Assembly (NCBI RefSeq): GCF_015244705.1
Contig: NZ_JABCQF010000001.1
Span: forward strand, 620,001 to 684,000
Source of the DNA: Gluconobacter potus
GTDB taxonomy: Bacteria > Pseudomonadota > Alphaproteobacteria > Acetobacterales > Acetobacteraceae
Direction of reading: 5' to 3'
Length of the DNA: 64,000 nucleotides
Shown: piece after piece, positions 8,573 through 17,366 of the stretch
Numbering within the stretch: the stretch's first letter is position 1
Layout: each line of letters begins with the position of its first letter
Translations under genes and position numbers: made by a program
Notes under the pieces: generated by a model
What the model was told of the DNA's origin: nothing
Seen by the model: only the letters and a program-made list of their open reading frames with translations
The model's database searches: none

Positions 8573-10227
8573 GCCTGCCCCCGTGCGAAAGCGGCCTTGA
8601 TGGAATCGGCAGCTTTCAGACCGAGCGCTGCCATGCTGAGCGTGGTGTTGACGACGCTGGCAGACGGCATCGCGCCGCCGCCGGGAATCCACAGATTGGG
8701 GTGGTCATGGGCCCGGCAGTCTCCGTCTACGACCGAGTCCTTGGGGTCCCGCCCCATGATCGTACCGCCCATGATATGATTGTTGGCGTTATAGTCCGTC
8801 GTGATGCGGAGTTCAGTCCCGCCCAGCAGGCCGGCAATCTGCTTGACCTGCGTGTTGACTGCATCCAGTCCTTTGCGGACATAGTCGCCGACATCGTAAT
8901 GGATGTCGGGGCAGGCCAGCCCCAGAGGATCCTTGCGGGTTTTGCTCAGCGTCAGGCGATTTTCCGGATCAGGAAGCGGTTCAAGGCTGATGGAGAGGTC
9001 AACACCGCATGCTGCACGGCGGCGGATTTCGTCATCAAGCTCTTTGCCAACCAGACCCAGTTTGAGGGCCTGTTCCGTCGCAGGAGCGACGCGGCTGATA
9101 TTGTTGAGGATCATCTTGTTGGCTGAGTATTCCCGCCGGAAATCTCCGTCCCGGGGACCGACGATGCAGCTGCTCTGCGCTGGTCCGCGTCCGAACCAGA
9201 GAGGCTCGTTGGCCAGAAAGGATGCATGGACGCCCGAGTGGTCCATCATGTTGCGGCCCACCTGATCCGAGGAGTTGGCGATGCCGTTCGGGTTGCGTTC
9301 ATTCGCCGCCAGCAGCAGCAGACGCGGGGTTTCGATACCATTACAGGCGAGCACGAATGTCTTGCCTGTCGCCTTGTGGGACTGCCGGTGCGCGTCATAC
9401 CAGTGCACGGCCGTCACGCGGTTGTTTTCATCGGTATCAATACGATAGACGACCGCTTCGGCGATGGTGACAGCGCCTTTGGACTCAGCTTTTTCGATGT
9501 GCTGAATGCCATTGTACATGGCCCCGATGGGGCAGATGGGCTGGCAGTTGTTATTGCCACAGCAGGCGGGGCGCTCACCGTAAGGCTCGATACTCCGTCC
9601 CTGTGGAATGGGAACGAGATGAAAACCGTGGGGATTGACGATTTCAGCGACCCGACGGTCTCCATACCCGAACGGGATCATGTCCCGGGGGTAGGGGCGG
9701 CTCCGTTCCGGAGGGGACTGGAGAGATTTGTCGTGCGGGCCTGAAACTCCCATTTCCTCTTCAGCGCGGCAATAAAATGGCTCCAGATCATTGTAGGAGA
9801 TGGCCCAGTCGCGGCCGACGCCATAACGCGTTTTCATCTCGAAGTCGGAAGGAAGATGGCGCCAGCAGGAAGCGGCCCAGTGCCATGTCGTTCCGCCGAC
9901 AGTCCGAAGATAGCCCTGCTTGAACGCCGAGCCATTGGGGCCCGACAGGCCTACATAGTCATTGGGCGGAAAATATAAGGGAGCCTGAGCCAGCGGGGAC
10001 TGGGGATAAAGGCCCTGAAAATCCGAATGGAGCCGGTTGTGGAACGACATGTTGCGCCAGTTTTCCACATATTCTGCGCGTTTGAGGCGCAGTCCTGCCT
10101 CCAGAATCAATACGGAATGGCCAGCAGCAGCAAGTTCGTTTGCCACCATGCCGCCCACCACTCCGGAGCCGACGACAACGACATCCGCCGATACATCTCC
10201 AGAGGATGAAAAGTCCGGTTTGGCCAT
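8569..10227 (-). CDS. GMC flavoprotein, large subunit of membrane-bound polyol/sugar dehydrogenase
   Basis: 552 residues. The N-terminal dinucleotide-binding motif is DVVVVGSGVVGG (about 15-26). GGTTWHWAAS (about 111-120) is characteristic of the fructose/sorbitol dehydrogenase large-subunit family. A cysteine cluster CCGNNNCQPIC (222-232) matches the position proposed to hold a [3Fe-4S] centre in fructose dehydrogenase. The GMC active-site His (NNHIMGGTIMG, about 485) and Asn (VVNTT, about 528) are present. There is no signal peptide; export presumably rides on the Tat-targeted small subunit encoded 3 bases upstream. The family oxidises sugars or polyols in the periplasm. The exact substrate (sorbitol, fructose, glucose or another) cannot be fixed from sequence by eye. 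Confidence 0.9.
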   Translation of the reverse strand: MAKPDFSSSGDVSADVVVVGSGVVGGMVANELAAAGHSVLILEAGLRLKRAEYVENWRNMSFHNRLHSDFQGLYPQSPLAQAPLYFPPNDYVGLSGPNGSAFKQGYLRTVGGTTWHWAASCWRHLPSDFEMKTRYGVGRDWAISYNDLEPFYCRAEEEMGVSGPHDKSLQSPPERSRPYPRDMIPFGYGDRRVAEIVNPHGFHLVPIPQGRSIEPYGERPACCGNNNCQPICPIGAMYNGIQHIEKAESKGAVTIAEAVVYRIDTDENNRVTAVHWYDAHRQSHKATGKTFVLACNGIETPRLLLLAANERNPNGIANSSDQVGRNMMDHSGVHASFLANEPLWFGRGPAQSSCIVGPRDGDFRREYSANKMILNNISRVAPATEQALKLGLVGKELDDEIRRRAACGVDLSISLEPLPDPENRLTLSKTRKDPLGLACPDIHYDVGDYVRKGLDAVNTQVKQIAGLLGGTELRITTDYNANNHIMGGTIMGRDPKDSVVDGDCRAHDHPNLWIPGGGAMPSASVVNTTLSMAALGLKAADSIKAAFARGQA

Positions 10228-10230
10228 GGG

Positions 10231-10899
10231 TTAGTGCTCCTGACGGGGTTTGGGAACGTAAGGGGGAGAAGAGGGCGTGATGGGTTTCAGAGGCGGCGAC
10301 TGCGGCGGAGTTTTGCTTTCCACGCCGAGAGGGGCCGGGGCCGGTGGCGTCGCCGGAAGCGGAGCATGGATCGGAATGCCAAGTGCCGGCGGTGTCTCGG
10401 TCCACCATCCTGGACGTGCAAAACAGTAGGTTGGTACCGGCAGACCGTCTTTTGTGGGCTGGTACATGAGAGCATTGTAATAGGCGACCATGGGGGCGCC
10501 CGTTCTGTCCTCGACTGAGCCGGTGTACCAGGCGGCATTGAGGGCCAGAAAAGCCTTTTTCAGATCGCCGGAGCGCTCGAGAATTTCGCGGGGTTGCCCC
10601 CCTTGCGCCGTGACAGAGGCCAGAGCTTGGATTGTGCTTGCATAGCCAGGAAAAGTGGCCTGCATGGCCGCGCAGAGGCGGCTGCTGAGGACCGGATCGA
10701 GATCCTGACGCCCGGTGATCGCCCGTGAGATGGCCAGGAATGTTTCATCGAGTGGAGTGGCGGCAAGAGCGCCTGCCTTTCCAAGGACTGAATTGCCGAC
10801 AGCAACAGAAAGACTGCCCATGATGGTGCCGAGCAGCAGGGAGCGGCGTCCCAGGACAGACTGCTGAAAAGGAGCGGAAGGATGGCGGCCTTTGGTCAT
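10231..10899 (-). CDS. small subunit of membrane-bound FAD dehydrogenase (sorbitol-dehydrogenase type)
   Basis: 222 residues with a twin-arginine signal (SVLGRRSLLLGTIMG), so probably folded and Tat-exported as a hitch-hiker complex with the large subunit. The middle (FLAISRAITGRQDLDP; LNAAWYTGSVED; YNALMYQPTKDGLPVPTYC) matches the FAD-linked sorbitol dehydrogenase small-subunit family, which stabilises and co-translocates the flavoprotein. The C-terminal 50 residues form a Pro-rich tail. A good AAGGAG site precedes the ATG. It begins the S-L-C order seen in sorbitol and gluconate dehydrogenase operons, 43 bases after the GlcG-like gene. Confidence 0.88.
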   Translation of the reverse strand: MTKGRHPSAPFQQSVLGRRSLLLGTIMGSLSVAVGNSVLGKAGALAATPLDETFLAISRAITGRQDLDPVLSSRLCAAMQATFPGYASTIQALASVTAQGGQPREILERSGDLKKAFLALNAAWYTGSVEDRTGAPMVAYYNALMYQPTKDGLPVPTYCFARPGWWTETPPALGIPIHAPLPATPPAPAPLGVESKTPPQSPPLKPITPSSPPYVPKPRQEH

Positions 10900-10942
10900 G
10901 CCTTGGCTCCTTTTCCACGATGTTCCGCAACAGAGATCATTG

Positions 10943-11437
10943 TCATTTCAGAGCTCCTACCGCGGTATTGGCGGCATCGGCGTCCTGGGCATTGTTGCCT
11001 CCACTGACACCGATGCCGCCCACAAGCTGGGTATTACGGAAAATAGGGATCCCACCCCCTGCCGGCATGGCATGGGGAAGAGCCAGAACGGCCATTTTCC
11101 CGCCGCTCAGAGCCGCTTCGAAAGCGGCTGACGGGCGCTTGTAAAAGACAGCGCTGACCGCCTTGCGTTGGGAAAGGTCGATACTGGCGAGCTGTGCTCC
11201 CGCCATACGTTCGACCAGAATGGGTTGCCCCGAAGGATCAACCACAGTCACGACGATGCTCGTCTGGTTTGACGCAGCTCTCTTTTCAGCCGCCTGGGCC
11301 AGACGGCGCGCCTGAGAAAGGGAAAGGGGTGGGAAAGAGGCTTCTTCCGCTTGAACCACCTGCGGAATGACTCCAGCTCCGAGAATCACTGCACAACAGA
11401 TGCGTTGCAGGATTCCGCGAGCGTTCTTCGTGGACAT
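10943..11437 (-). CDS. periplasmic GlcG/HbpS-like protein
   Basis: 164 residues from the ATG at 11437, which has an AGGA upstream and begins a signal peptide (cleavage near VVQAEE). The core shows LSLSQARRLAQAAEKRA, VVTVVDPSGQPILVERMAGA and PAGGGIPIFRNTQLVGGIGVSGG, the hallmarks of the GlcG/HbpS fold, a small domain reported to bind or degrade haem in some members and of unknown role in others. It is the first gene of the dehydrogenase operon, whose cytochrome carries three haems, so a role in haem handling or complex maturation is plausible but unproved. Confidence 0.8.
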   Translation of the reverse strand: MSTKNARGILQRICCAVILGAGVIPQVVQAEEASFPPLSLSQARRLAQAAEKRAASNQTSIVVTVVDPSGQPILVERMAGAQLASIDLSQRKAVSAVFYKRPSAAFEAALSGGKMAVLALPHAMPAGGGIPIFRNTQLVGGIGVSGGNNAQDADAANTAVGALK

Positions 11438-11523
11438 ATTCCTGAATAGCAGCACGGGACGCGCCTTTCGGTCATATTTCGTAACGGCTAAACGGCATGT
11501 GCCATGAGAACCGAGAGTCCACC

Positions 11524-11535
11524 TAGATCGATCTA
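11524..11535. promoter_or_regulatory. perfect palindrome TAGATCGATCTA, likely LacI-family operator
   Basis: A 12-bp perfect palindrome with a central CG step, the usual layout of LacI-family operators. An identical copy lies at 13585-13596 and a one-mismatch relative at 11679-11690. A LacI-type gene is encoded 2 kb away. Confidence 0.55.
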
Positions 11536-11678
11536 ATTCACTATATTGTGACAAAGTATGGAAAAATCGGGGATTTGCCGCCGAGGAGAAAGCTGGGTTT
11601 TTGGCGCTCAATGATGATAAGGGCTGCTATCTCAATGAAAAAACGTTGTTTTTCCTAATTCGAAATCCCCGAAAATTT

Positions 11679-11690
11679 TAGATCGCTCTA
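11679..11690. promoter_or_regulatory. near-palindrome TAGATCGCTCTA, second operator candidate
   Basis: Differs from the 11524 palindrome at one position and sits inside the symmetric context TTTAGA...TCTAAA. It lies about 190 bases upstream of the porin start and 240 upstream of the GlcG-like start, spaced about 155 bases from its partner, so looping between the two is conceivable. Confidence 0.5.
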
Positions 11691-11877
11691 AATTCTTTTT
11701 TCAGGTTCTCAATGTCGTGAGGACGTCTTCACAGAATTCGTGATGAGTTCCGCTATGGGAAATGCGAAAATTATATGGCATGCCGCTTCCAGAGAATATG
11801 CGAAGTACTGATTCTGCTTTTTCTGGTTGGATAGAGTAGATTGGTAGATGCATGAAGTATGATTCACTGGAACGAAG

Positions 11878-13587
11878 ATGTTTAAGAATCGGCTTATAAT
11901 AAGCAATTCGACAGGACGCTCGTTTTATGCGCAAAGAATCTGTAAAAAAATCTTATATGTTTTTTTGATTTATTGCGTTTCTGGTGGATTCCCGTTTTTG
12001 TTTGCGAAAGGCCAGACCCAGACCCAGACCCAGACCCAGACCCAGACCCAGACCCAGACCCAGACCCAGACCCAGACCCAGACCCAGACCAAAGCCCAAG
12101 CCCAAGCCCAAGCCCAAGTCCAAGCCCAAGTCCAAGTCCAAGCCCAAGCCCAGAATTTGGGGCCGCAGCAAAATGCGTCAACGCCGTTGAATTCGGTTCA
12201 GCAGAATGCTCCGCCTCAGTCAGATATTGCTCCGGGTATTTTCACGACGTATCCCGCGCCGCCTTTGTCGCCTCCGAGTGCGGCGCCTTCTGCAATCACA
12301 GAAGGACCACCTTCCATTTTTCCGGACTTTTTCGGCATGACGCCCTGGCTTAGAAAACACGGTATCGGTTTTCATTTTGATAATACAAATGAGTATGCCG
12401 GGGCGCTTCAACACCCGACAAGAGGGCCGCATTACGGAAATTACAAGGACGGATCGAGTAATGCCGGTCAATATTCAGCAAATCTTATTGTTGACTGGGA
12501 GCATCTTGCGGGCATCAAGGGATTTGTGACTCGCATGACGACCGTTGGTCGCTATGGAACAACTGCTAATCGGATGTTCGGGGACTGGCTGGCGCATAGT
12601 TCTGAAATCTATGGCGGCGGAGGGAACGTGGTGGTTCATCTCGTCTCGTTGTATGGAGAAGAGAGCCTCTTTGGTGGCCGGTTCCTGATCGCGGGTGGGC
12701 GTATGTCCCAGATGTCCGATTTCGCATCGAGCCCTATTTTCTGTAGCTTTCAGAACAATTCTTTCTGCGGACGTCCAAAAGCGGCTGCGGATAGCACCTA
12801 TTATGGCAGCTACCCTGCGGCGACATGGGCTTTTCGCATGAAGGGCCGGCCCCGCAAGGATCTTTACATCCAGGCGGGTGTCTATTTCGCCGAAAACGGG
12901 ATCTATCAGAACTATCAGCACAGGACGGGATTTAAGTTCAACGGCGCCAATATCGTTGGATATGAAATCCCGATCGAAGCTCAGTGGGAGCCCCATTTCG
13001 GGCCTCATCATGATCTCCCGGGTCATTACAAGCTGGGATTTGTTTATGATGATGTGCGGCGTGCTGATAATTATTACAACACGGCTGGCCAGTCTTACTA
13101 TGTGTATGGCGGTAAGCAGTTGATGAGAAACTCTTCATGGCAAACATACTTCATGTTTGACCAGAAGTTGATGAACTATCCCGGAAGGCCAAAGTCTGCT
13201 GGTTTGACTTTCATGGGTGGTTATATTTACAACTCTCCCCATACTGCTGTTCGCGATTTCGAAGTTTACGGTGCTCTCATGAGCCAGGGACTTATTCCTG
13301 GACGTCCAGAGGACATGTTTGGCGTTGCTTTCTCCTATGTCAGCATCGCACCGGGAACGCGTGATACGACCATGGCCATGGTTGCTGCGGGGGATTATTC
13401 GGGCATGCCGAACCATGCAACCGGCGTGCAGACCAACGCCGAGGTTCTGGAAGTCGATTATTCCATAAATGTGATGCGAGGCGTAACGTTCCGGCCGGAT
13501 TTTCAGTATTATATCCATCCCAATGGACAGGTCGGGTTGCGTAATTCAGCGATGCTGGGATTTAAGTCCTATGTGTCTCTTTTTTAG
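11878..13587 (+). CDS. OprB-family carbohydrate porin with N-terminal QT/QA repeat
   Basis: 569 residues. A basic-hydrophobic leader (about 18-44) is followed by a strictly alternating QT stretch (46-71) and a QA/QV stretch (about 72-92), then a Pro/Ser linker and a long OprB-like beta-barrel (IFPDFFGMTPWLRKHGIGF; NLIVDWEHLAGIKGFVTR; terminal Phe). OprB porins let sugars and polyols cross the outer membrane. Here the partner is probably the dehydrogenase transcribed divergently, which needs its substrate in the periplasm. OprB proteins often have coiled-coil N termini facing the periplasm; this dipeptide repeat stands in that place. The stop codon lies inside a copy of the operator palindrome. 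Confidence 0.85.
   Translation: MFKNRLIISNSTGRSFYAQRICKKILYVFLIYCVSGGFPFLFAKGQTQTQTQTQTQTQTQTQTQTQTQTQTKAQAQAQAQVQAQVQVQAQAQNLGPQQNASTPLNSVQQNAPPQSDIAPGIFTTYPAPPLSPPSAAPSAITEGPPSIFPDFFGMTPWLRKHGIGFHFDNTNEYAGALQHPTRGPHYGNYKDGSSNAGQYSANLIVDWEHLAGIKGFVTRMTTVGRYGTTANRMFGDWLAHSSEIYGGGGNVVVHLVSLYGEESLFGGRFLIAGGRMSQMSDFASSPIFCSFQNNSFCGRPKAAADSTYYGSYPAATWAFRMKGRPRKDLYIQAGVYFAENGIYQNYQHRTGFKFNGANIVGYEIPIEAQWEPHFGPHHDLPGHYKLGFVYDDVRRADNYYNTAGQSYYVYGGKQLMRNSSWQTYFMFDQKLMNYPGRPKSAGLTFMGGYIYNSPHTAVRDFEVYGALMSQGLIPGRPEDMFGVAFSYVSIAPGTRDTTMAMVAAGDYSGMPNHATGVQTNAEVLEVDYSINVMRGVTFRPDFQYYIHPNGQVGLRNSAMLGFKSYVSLF
12013..12150 (+). repeat. in-frame hexanucleotide tandem repeat (CAGACC)13 then CAAGCC/CAAGTC
   Basis: Thirteen uninterrupted CAGACC units (12013-12090) encode Gln-Thr, followed by about ten degenerate AAAGCC/CAAGCC/CAAGTC units encoding mainly Gln-Ala and Gln-Val. 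Because the unit is 6 bases, slippage changes the length of the linker without shifting the frame. Confidence 0.95.
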
Positions 13588-13596
13588 ATCGATCTA
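13585..13596. promoter_or_regulatory. palindrome TAGATCGATCTA at the porin stop codon
   Basis: Identical to the 11524-11535 palindrome. Its first three bases are the porin TAG stop. It lies in the convergent space between porin and LacI genes, so it may be an auxiliary operator rather than a promoter site, or a chance copy. Confidence 0.4.
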
Positions 13597-13681
13597 TGGG
13601 ATCCGGAACATGAGCACTGCGCAGAAAACAACCGATCCGAGAATTTCCGCGGCTGGAAAGCTGTCGGAAAATCGCGATGGA

Positions 13682-14692
13682 TCAGGGAAGCTGGCCTCCA
13701 CAGCTCTGGCGGATCATCAACTGTCCGGAAACCAGGATACGGGTGCTGGAGGTGGTGGGGTTGTCGATCCTGTCAAGCAAAAGGCGTGCTGCATTGCGGC
13801 CAACGCCTACCGGGTCCGTCACGATGGTGGTCAGGGTCGGAAAAGACACGGCGCTTTGAGGCAGGTCGTCGGCTCCGATGACTGCAAAATCGCGTCCGGG
13901 CATTTTCCCTCTGGCCAGCAGATATCCCATGACGGACTGGGCAAGCATGTCATTGTAGCAGACAACGGCATCCGGCGGGGTGGAGGAGGCCAGGAGTTCC
14001 GGAAAACTGCCCAGATCGGAGAGGTTCTCCAGATGGGTCGGAATGATCAGGTCGTGTTCCAGCTTGTGTTTTTTCAGGGTCTTCCTGAAGCCATCGAGCC
14101 GTTCACGCGCAGCGGAATGCACCGGTCTGCCCCCAAGGAAGGCAATTTTCCGGCGCCCATGTCTGACGAGATGTGTGACGGCCAGGGAAGTTCCGTCCGC
14201 ATAGTCGGGGCCGACATAGTTGCCATTTCTCTGCGAGACGTGGCGGAGAACCTGAACGCAGGGCAGGTGAAGCCGCTCGATTTCAGACAGAAGGGCGTCG
14301 GAGCTTCCGGCAGCCGGACAGAGGATGAGGCCGTCCACGCCGTGTTCGCGCAGGCGGCGGATCTGTCGCAGCTGTCTGTCGGGATTTTCGGCGCTGTTGA
14401 CCAGAATGGCTACAATATTGGCGTCAACGATAACTTCGTCGATCCCCAGCATCAACTGGCTGTAGAACGGGCTGCCAATGTCACACAGGACCAGGCCGAT
14501 CGTGCCGGTTTTCTGGCCCCGCAGGTTCGCAGCGCCGCGATTGTAGATATAGCCCAGTTTATCCATCGCGCAGATGACGCGGTCTCTCGTCTCCAGCGAG
14601 ACAAGGGGGCTGTCCCGAAGCACAAGCGACGCAGTAGCGCGCGAGACCCCTGCTTCAACTGCCACAGAATTGAGGGTTACCGCTTTTTTCAT
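13682..14692 (-). CDS. LacI-family transcriptional regulator
   Basis: 336 residues, the standard LacI length. The N-terminal helix-turn-helix (VTLNSVAVEAGVSRATASLV) and hinge helix (NRGAANLRGQKTGTIGLVL) are clear. The periplasmic-binding-protein-like sensor domain (about 62-330) follows, with DGLILCPAAG and VVCYNDMLAQ segments. It probably binds a sugar or derivative and controls the porin, the two dehydrogenase operons, or both. It converges on the porin gene and is divergent from the second dehydrogenase operon, and CG-centred palindromes lie nearby. The ligand is unknown. Confidence 0.9.
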   Translation of the reverse strand: MKKAVTLNSVAVEAGVSRATASLVLRDSPLVSLETRDRVICAMDKLGYIYNRGAANLRGQKTGTIGLVLCDIGSPFYSQLMLGIDEVIVDANIVAILVNSAENPDRQLRQIRRLREHGVDGLILCPAAGSSDALLSEIERLHLPCVQVLRHVSQRNGNYVGPDYADGTSLAVTHLVRHGRRKIAFLGGRPVHSAARERLDGFRKTLKKHKLEHDLIIPTHLENLSDLGSFPELLASSTPPDAVVCYNDMLAQSVMGYLLARGKMPGRDFAVIGADDLPQSAVSFPTLTTIVTDPVGVGRNAARLLLDRIDNPTTSSTRILVSGQLMIRQSCGGQLP

Positions 14693-14875
14693 AACCCTCA
14701 GGCGGCCCTTACAAGCTGCAATATATTGGAACTATTCAAAAACGGACCTTTCGGAGAGCAGATATTCTTACCCGCGATCATTCCACACTTCCGGGTGGGC
14801 GGGAAGCGAAAAGGCTGAAGGGGCGATGGGCTGTTTTTCCATGTCGTCAGGTCATGTTTGTCATTGGAGCAAGAA

Positions 14876-15574
14876 ATGAAAATCCCCTCTTCGACGCGGC
14901 GTAATTTTACGGCCGGTCTTCTTGGGTCAGCGTCCTTCTGGATGTATGGCGGCCATAAAGTCTGGGCCGATGCTTTGCAGTCAGAAAGTGCGCAGTCGTA
15001 TAACCCTAAATATTTCAACCATGAGGAATGGCTGTTCCTGAATGCCGCCTGTGCGCGAATATTTCCTGCGGACGCTCATGGACCCGACGCGGCCCTGCTT
15101 GGAGCGCCTGAATTCATCGATCGACAGATGGATACGCCTTATGGACATGGAGAGTTGTGGTACATGTCCGGGCCGTTCAAGGAAGGTGCACCGAACCTGG
15201 GGTACCAGCTGTCCCTGCCGCCGCGTGACCTCTATCGCCAGGCTATTGCCGCGGCAAATGCCTATGTCCGCGATCATCATCAGGGCCAGACTTTCGCTCA
15301 GCTGGCCATTCCGGAGCAGATCGCACTTCTCAAGGTGTTCGAGCAGGGCAAGATGGCCCTTGGCGCGGTTCCTGCCCACACCTTCTTCGAGCAGTTGCGT
15401 CAGAATACGCTCGAGGGTGTTTTTTCCGATCCCCTTTACGGCGGCAACAAGGGCCTGGCGGGATGGACACTGCTCGGCTTTCCCGGCGCGCGCGCCGATT
15501 TCATGGACTGGGTCAATCAGAAGGGAGCGCCGTATCCGTTCGGGCCTGTTTCCATATCTGGCGAAACCGCCTGA
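14876..15574 (+). CDS. gluconate 2-dehydrogenase-type small (gamma) subunit
   Basis: 232 residues from the ATG at 14876, preceded by GGAG at 7 bases; an earlier TTG at 14858 is less likely. Tat signal: STRRNFTAGLLGSASFW. The rest (FNHEEWLFLNAACARIFPAD; GAPEFIDRQMDTPYG; LSLPPRDLYRQAI) is the gluconate 2-dehydrogenase subunit 3 family. That family forms the small subunit of membrane-bound gluconate or 2-ketogluconate dehydrogenases and carries the flavoprotein through the Tat pore. First gene of an S-L-C operon divergent from the LacI gene. Confidence 0.92.
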   Translation: MKIPSSTRRNFTAGLLGSASFWMYGGHKVWADALQSESAQSYNPKYFNHEEWLFLNAACARIFPADAHGPDAALLGAPEFIDRQMDTPYGHGELWYMSGPFKEGAPNLGYQLSLPPRDLYRQAIAAANAYVRDHHQGQTFAQLAIPEQIALLKVFEQGKMALGAVPAHTFFEQLRQNTLEGVFSDPLYGGNKGLAGWTLLGFPGARADFMDWVNQKGAPYPFGPVSISGETA

Positions 15575-15587
15575 GGATTTTTGAATT

Positions 15588-17366
15588 ATGTGTGCGAAAA
15601 AAGTTGATGCCATCGTCATCGGTGCGGGTTGGGCTGGTTCCATCCTGGCCAAGGAACTCACGGAGGCAGGACTTTCGGTTGTCATGCTCGAACGTGGTGA
15701 CGAGCGTGCTACGGCAGTCGAGGGCGATTACCCAAGCTCCATTGACGAGTTGAGAGGAGCCATCCGTCACCGGCTTTTCCAGAACCTGTCCCAGTCCACG
15801 GTTACGATACGGAATACGCTGGATCAGGAGGCCCTGCCTTACCGGCGTCTGGCGGCCTTCCTTCCCGGTGAGGGCGTGGGAGGAGCGGGGCTGCACTGGT
15901 CGGGCGTTCATTTCCGTGTTGCTCCGGATGATCTGGCCTTGCGCACCAATGTTGTCGCCCGGTACGGAAAGAATTTCATTCCTGAAGGGATGAATCTTCA
16001 GGATTACGGCGTGACTTATGAGGAACTTGAACCGTTTTTCGATAAGGCGGAAAAAGTTTTCGGTACGTCCGGAGAACCTTACACTATCAAGGGAAAGATC
16101 GCTGGAAACGGTAACCGTTTTGCCCCCGATCGTTCCGATGTGTTTCCGCTGCCAGCGATGGGAGAGGTCTATTCTGCCAGCCTGTTCCGATCGGCTGCCG
16201 CGAATGTAGGCTATCATCCCTATGCGCTTCCTGCCGCAAATGCTTCTGCGCAGTATACCAATCCTTACGGAGTGCAGATGGGGCCATGCAATTTCTGTGG
16301 ATATTGCAGTGGCTATGACTGTTACATGTATTCCAAGGCTTCTCCCAACGTGAATATTCTGCCCGCTTTGCGGCAGGATCCGAAATTCACGCTGATTACC
16401 AAGGCACATGTTCTCAAGGTCAATCTCGACGCCGACAAGAAAAAGGCGACGGGTGTGAGTTACCTGGATCTGCGTACCAAAAAGCAGGTCGAGCTGGATG
16501 CCGATCTGGTCATTATCAGCGCCTTCCAGTTTCACAACGTCCATCTCATGCTGCTGTCCGGGATCGGCCAGCCTTATGATCCGCAACAGAACACCGGAAC
16601 GGTGGGGCGGAATTTCGTTTATCAGACGATCACGACGTCCCGGGCGTGGCTGTCACCCAAGCAGTACACCAATCTCTTCGTTGGAGCCGGCGGCGCAGGT
16701 GTCGCCATCGATGACTTCAACAGCATGAACTTCGATCATGGACCGCTTGGCTTTGTGGGTGGGTCGCCTGTCTGGGTCAATCAGGCGGGTGTGAAGCCGA
16801 TTGCGGCTGCTACTGGCGGCCCTGGCGGCAAGGCGCCGACGTGGGGGGAAGGGTACAAGGAGGCCATGGTCGATACCTATCGTCATTCCCTGACCATCGA
16901 CGCGCACGGCAGCAATATGGCCTACAGGGATGTTTATCTGGATCTCGATCCCACCTACAGCAATGCCTACGGTCAGCCTTTGCTCCGGATGACGTTCAAC
17001 TGGAAAGACAACGATATCCGGATGAACCAGTATGTGGTGGGCAAGATCGAACCCATCATCAAGGCAATGGGGGCCACCAAGTATTCTCTGGGAATGCTGA
17101 AGGACGGAGAGGTTTTCGATACCCGCCGGTATCAGACCACGCATCTCGGCGGTGGGGCCATCATGGGAACCGATCCCAAGACAAGTTGCGTCAACCGATA
17201 TCTGCAGAGCTGGGACGTCTCGAATGTTTTCGTGATCGGCGCCAGCGCATTCCCGCAGGGGATGGGATATAACCCGACCGGAATGGTCGCAGCCCTGGCA
17301 TACTGGGCCGCTTATCATATCCGGACGACCTATCTGAAAAACCCAGGTCCGATGGTGCAGGCATGA
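15588..17366 (+). CDS. GMC flavoprotein, gluconate/2-ketogluconate dehydrogenase large subunit
   Basis: 592 residues. FAD motif DAIVIGAGWAGSILAKEL (about 7-24); GEGVGGAGLHWSG (about 94-106) typical of the gluconate dehydrogenase branch; cysteine cluster CNFCGYCSGYDC (234-245), a probable Fe-S site; active-site region TTHLGGGAIMGTD and C-terminal FPQGMGYNPTGMV. Oxidises a sugar acid at its C2 or C5 side in the periplasm, feeding electrons to the cytochrome subunit. The family includes both gluconate 2-dehydrogenase and 2-ketogluconate dehydrogenase, and I cannot separate them here. Encoded 13 bases after the small subunit. Confidence 0.9.
   Translation: MCAKKVDAIVIGAGWAGSILAKELTEAGLSVVMLERGDERATAVEGDYPSSIDELRGAIRHRLFQNLSQSTVTIRNTLDQEALPYRRLAAFLPGEGVGGAGLHWSGVHFRVAPDDLALRTNVVARYGKNFIPEGMNLQDYGVTYEELEPFFDKAEKVFGTSGEPYTIKGKIAGNGNRFAPDRSDVFPLPAMGEVYSASLFRSAAANVGYHPYALPAANASAQYTNPYGVQMGPCNFCGYCSGYDCYMYSKASPNVNILPALRQDPKFTLITKAHVLKVNLDADKKKATGVSYLDLRTKKQVELDADLVIISAFQFHNVHLMLLSGIGQPYDPQQNTGTVGRNFVYQTITTSRAWLSPKQYTNLFVGAGGAGVAIDDFNSMNFDHGPLGFVGGSPVWVNQAGVKPIAAATGGPGGKAPTWGEGYKEAMVDTYRHSLTIDAHGSNMAYRDVYLDLDPTYSNAYGQPLLRMTFNWKDNDIRMNQYVVGKIEPIIKAMGATKYSLGMLKDGEVFDTRRYQTTHLGGGAIMGTDPKTSCVNRYLQSWDVSNVFVIGASAFPQGMGYNPTGMVAALAYWAAYHIRTTYLKNPGPMVQA

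Larger units (their letters stand above)
11438..11877. promoter_or_regulatory. divergent promoter region of dehydrogenase operon and porin
   Basis: 440 AT-rich bases between two divergent transcription units, with no believable gene. It holds two related palindromes centred on CG, at 11524-11535 and 11679-11690 (separate entries), placed to control both directions. Confidence 0.55.

Noticed and set aside
12013-12150. Tandem repeat as CRISPR array or on/off phase switch
   Set aside because: Unit of 6 bases without spacers is not CRISPR, and length changes keep the frame, so no on/off switching of the porin.
13523-14818. A 431-codon frame opposite the LacI gene
   Set aside because: Mirror of the regulator's codons; the LacI reading has intact HTH and sensor motifs.
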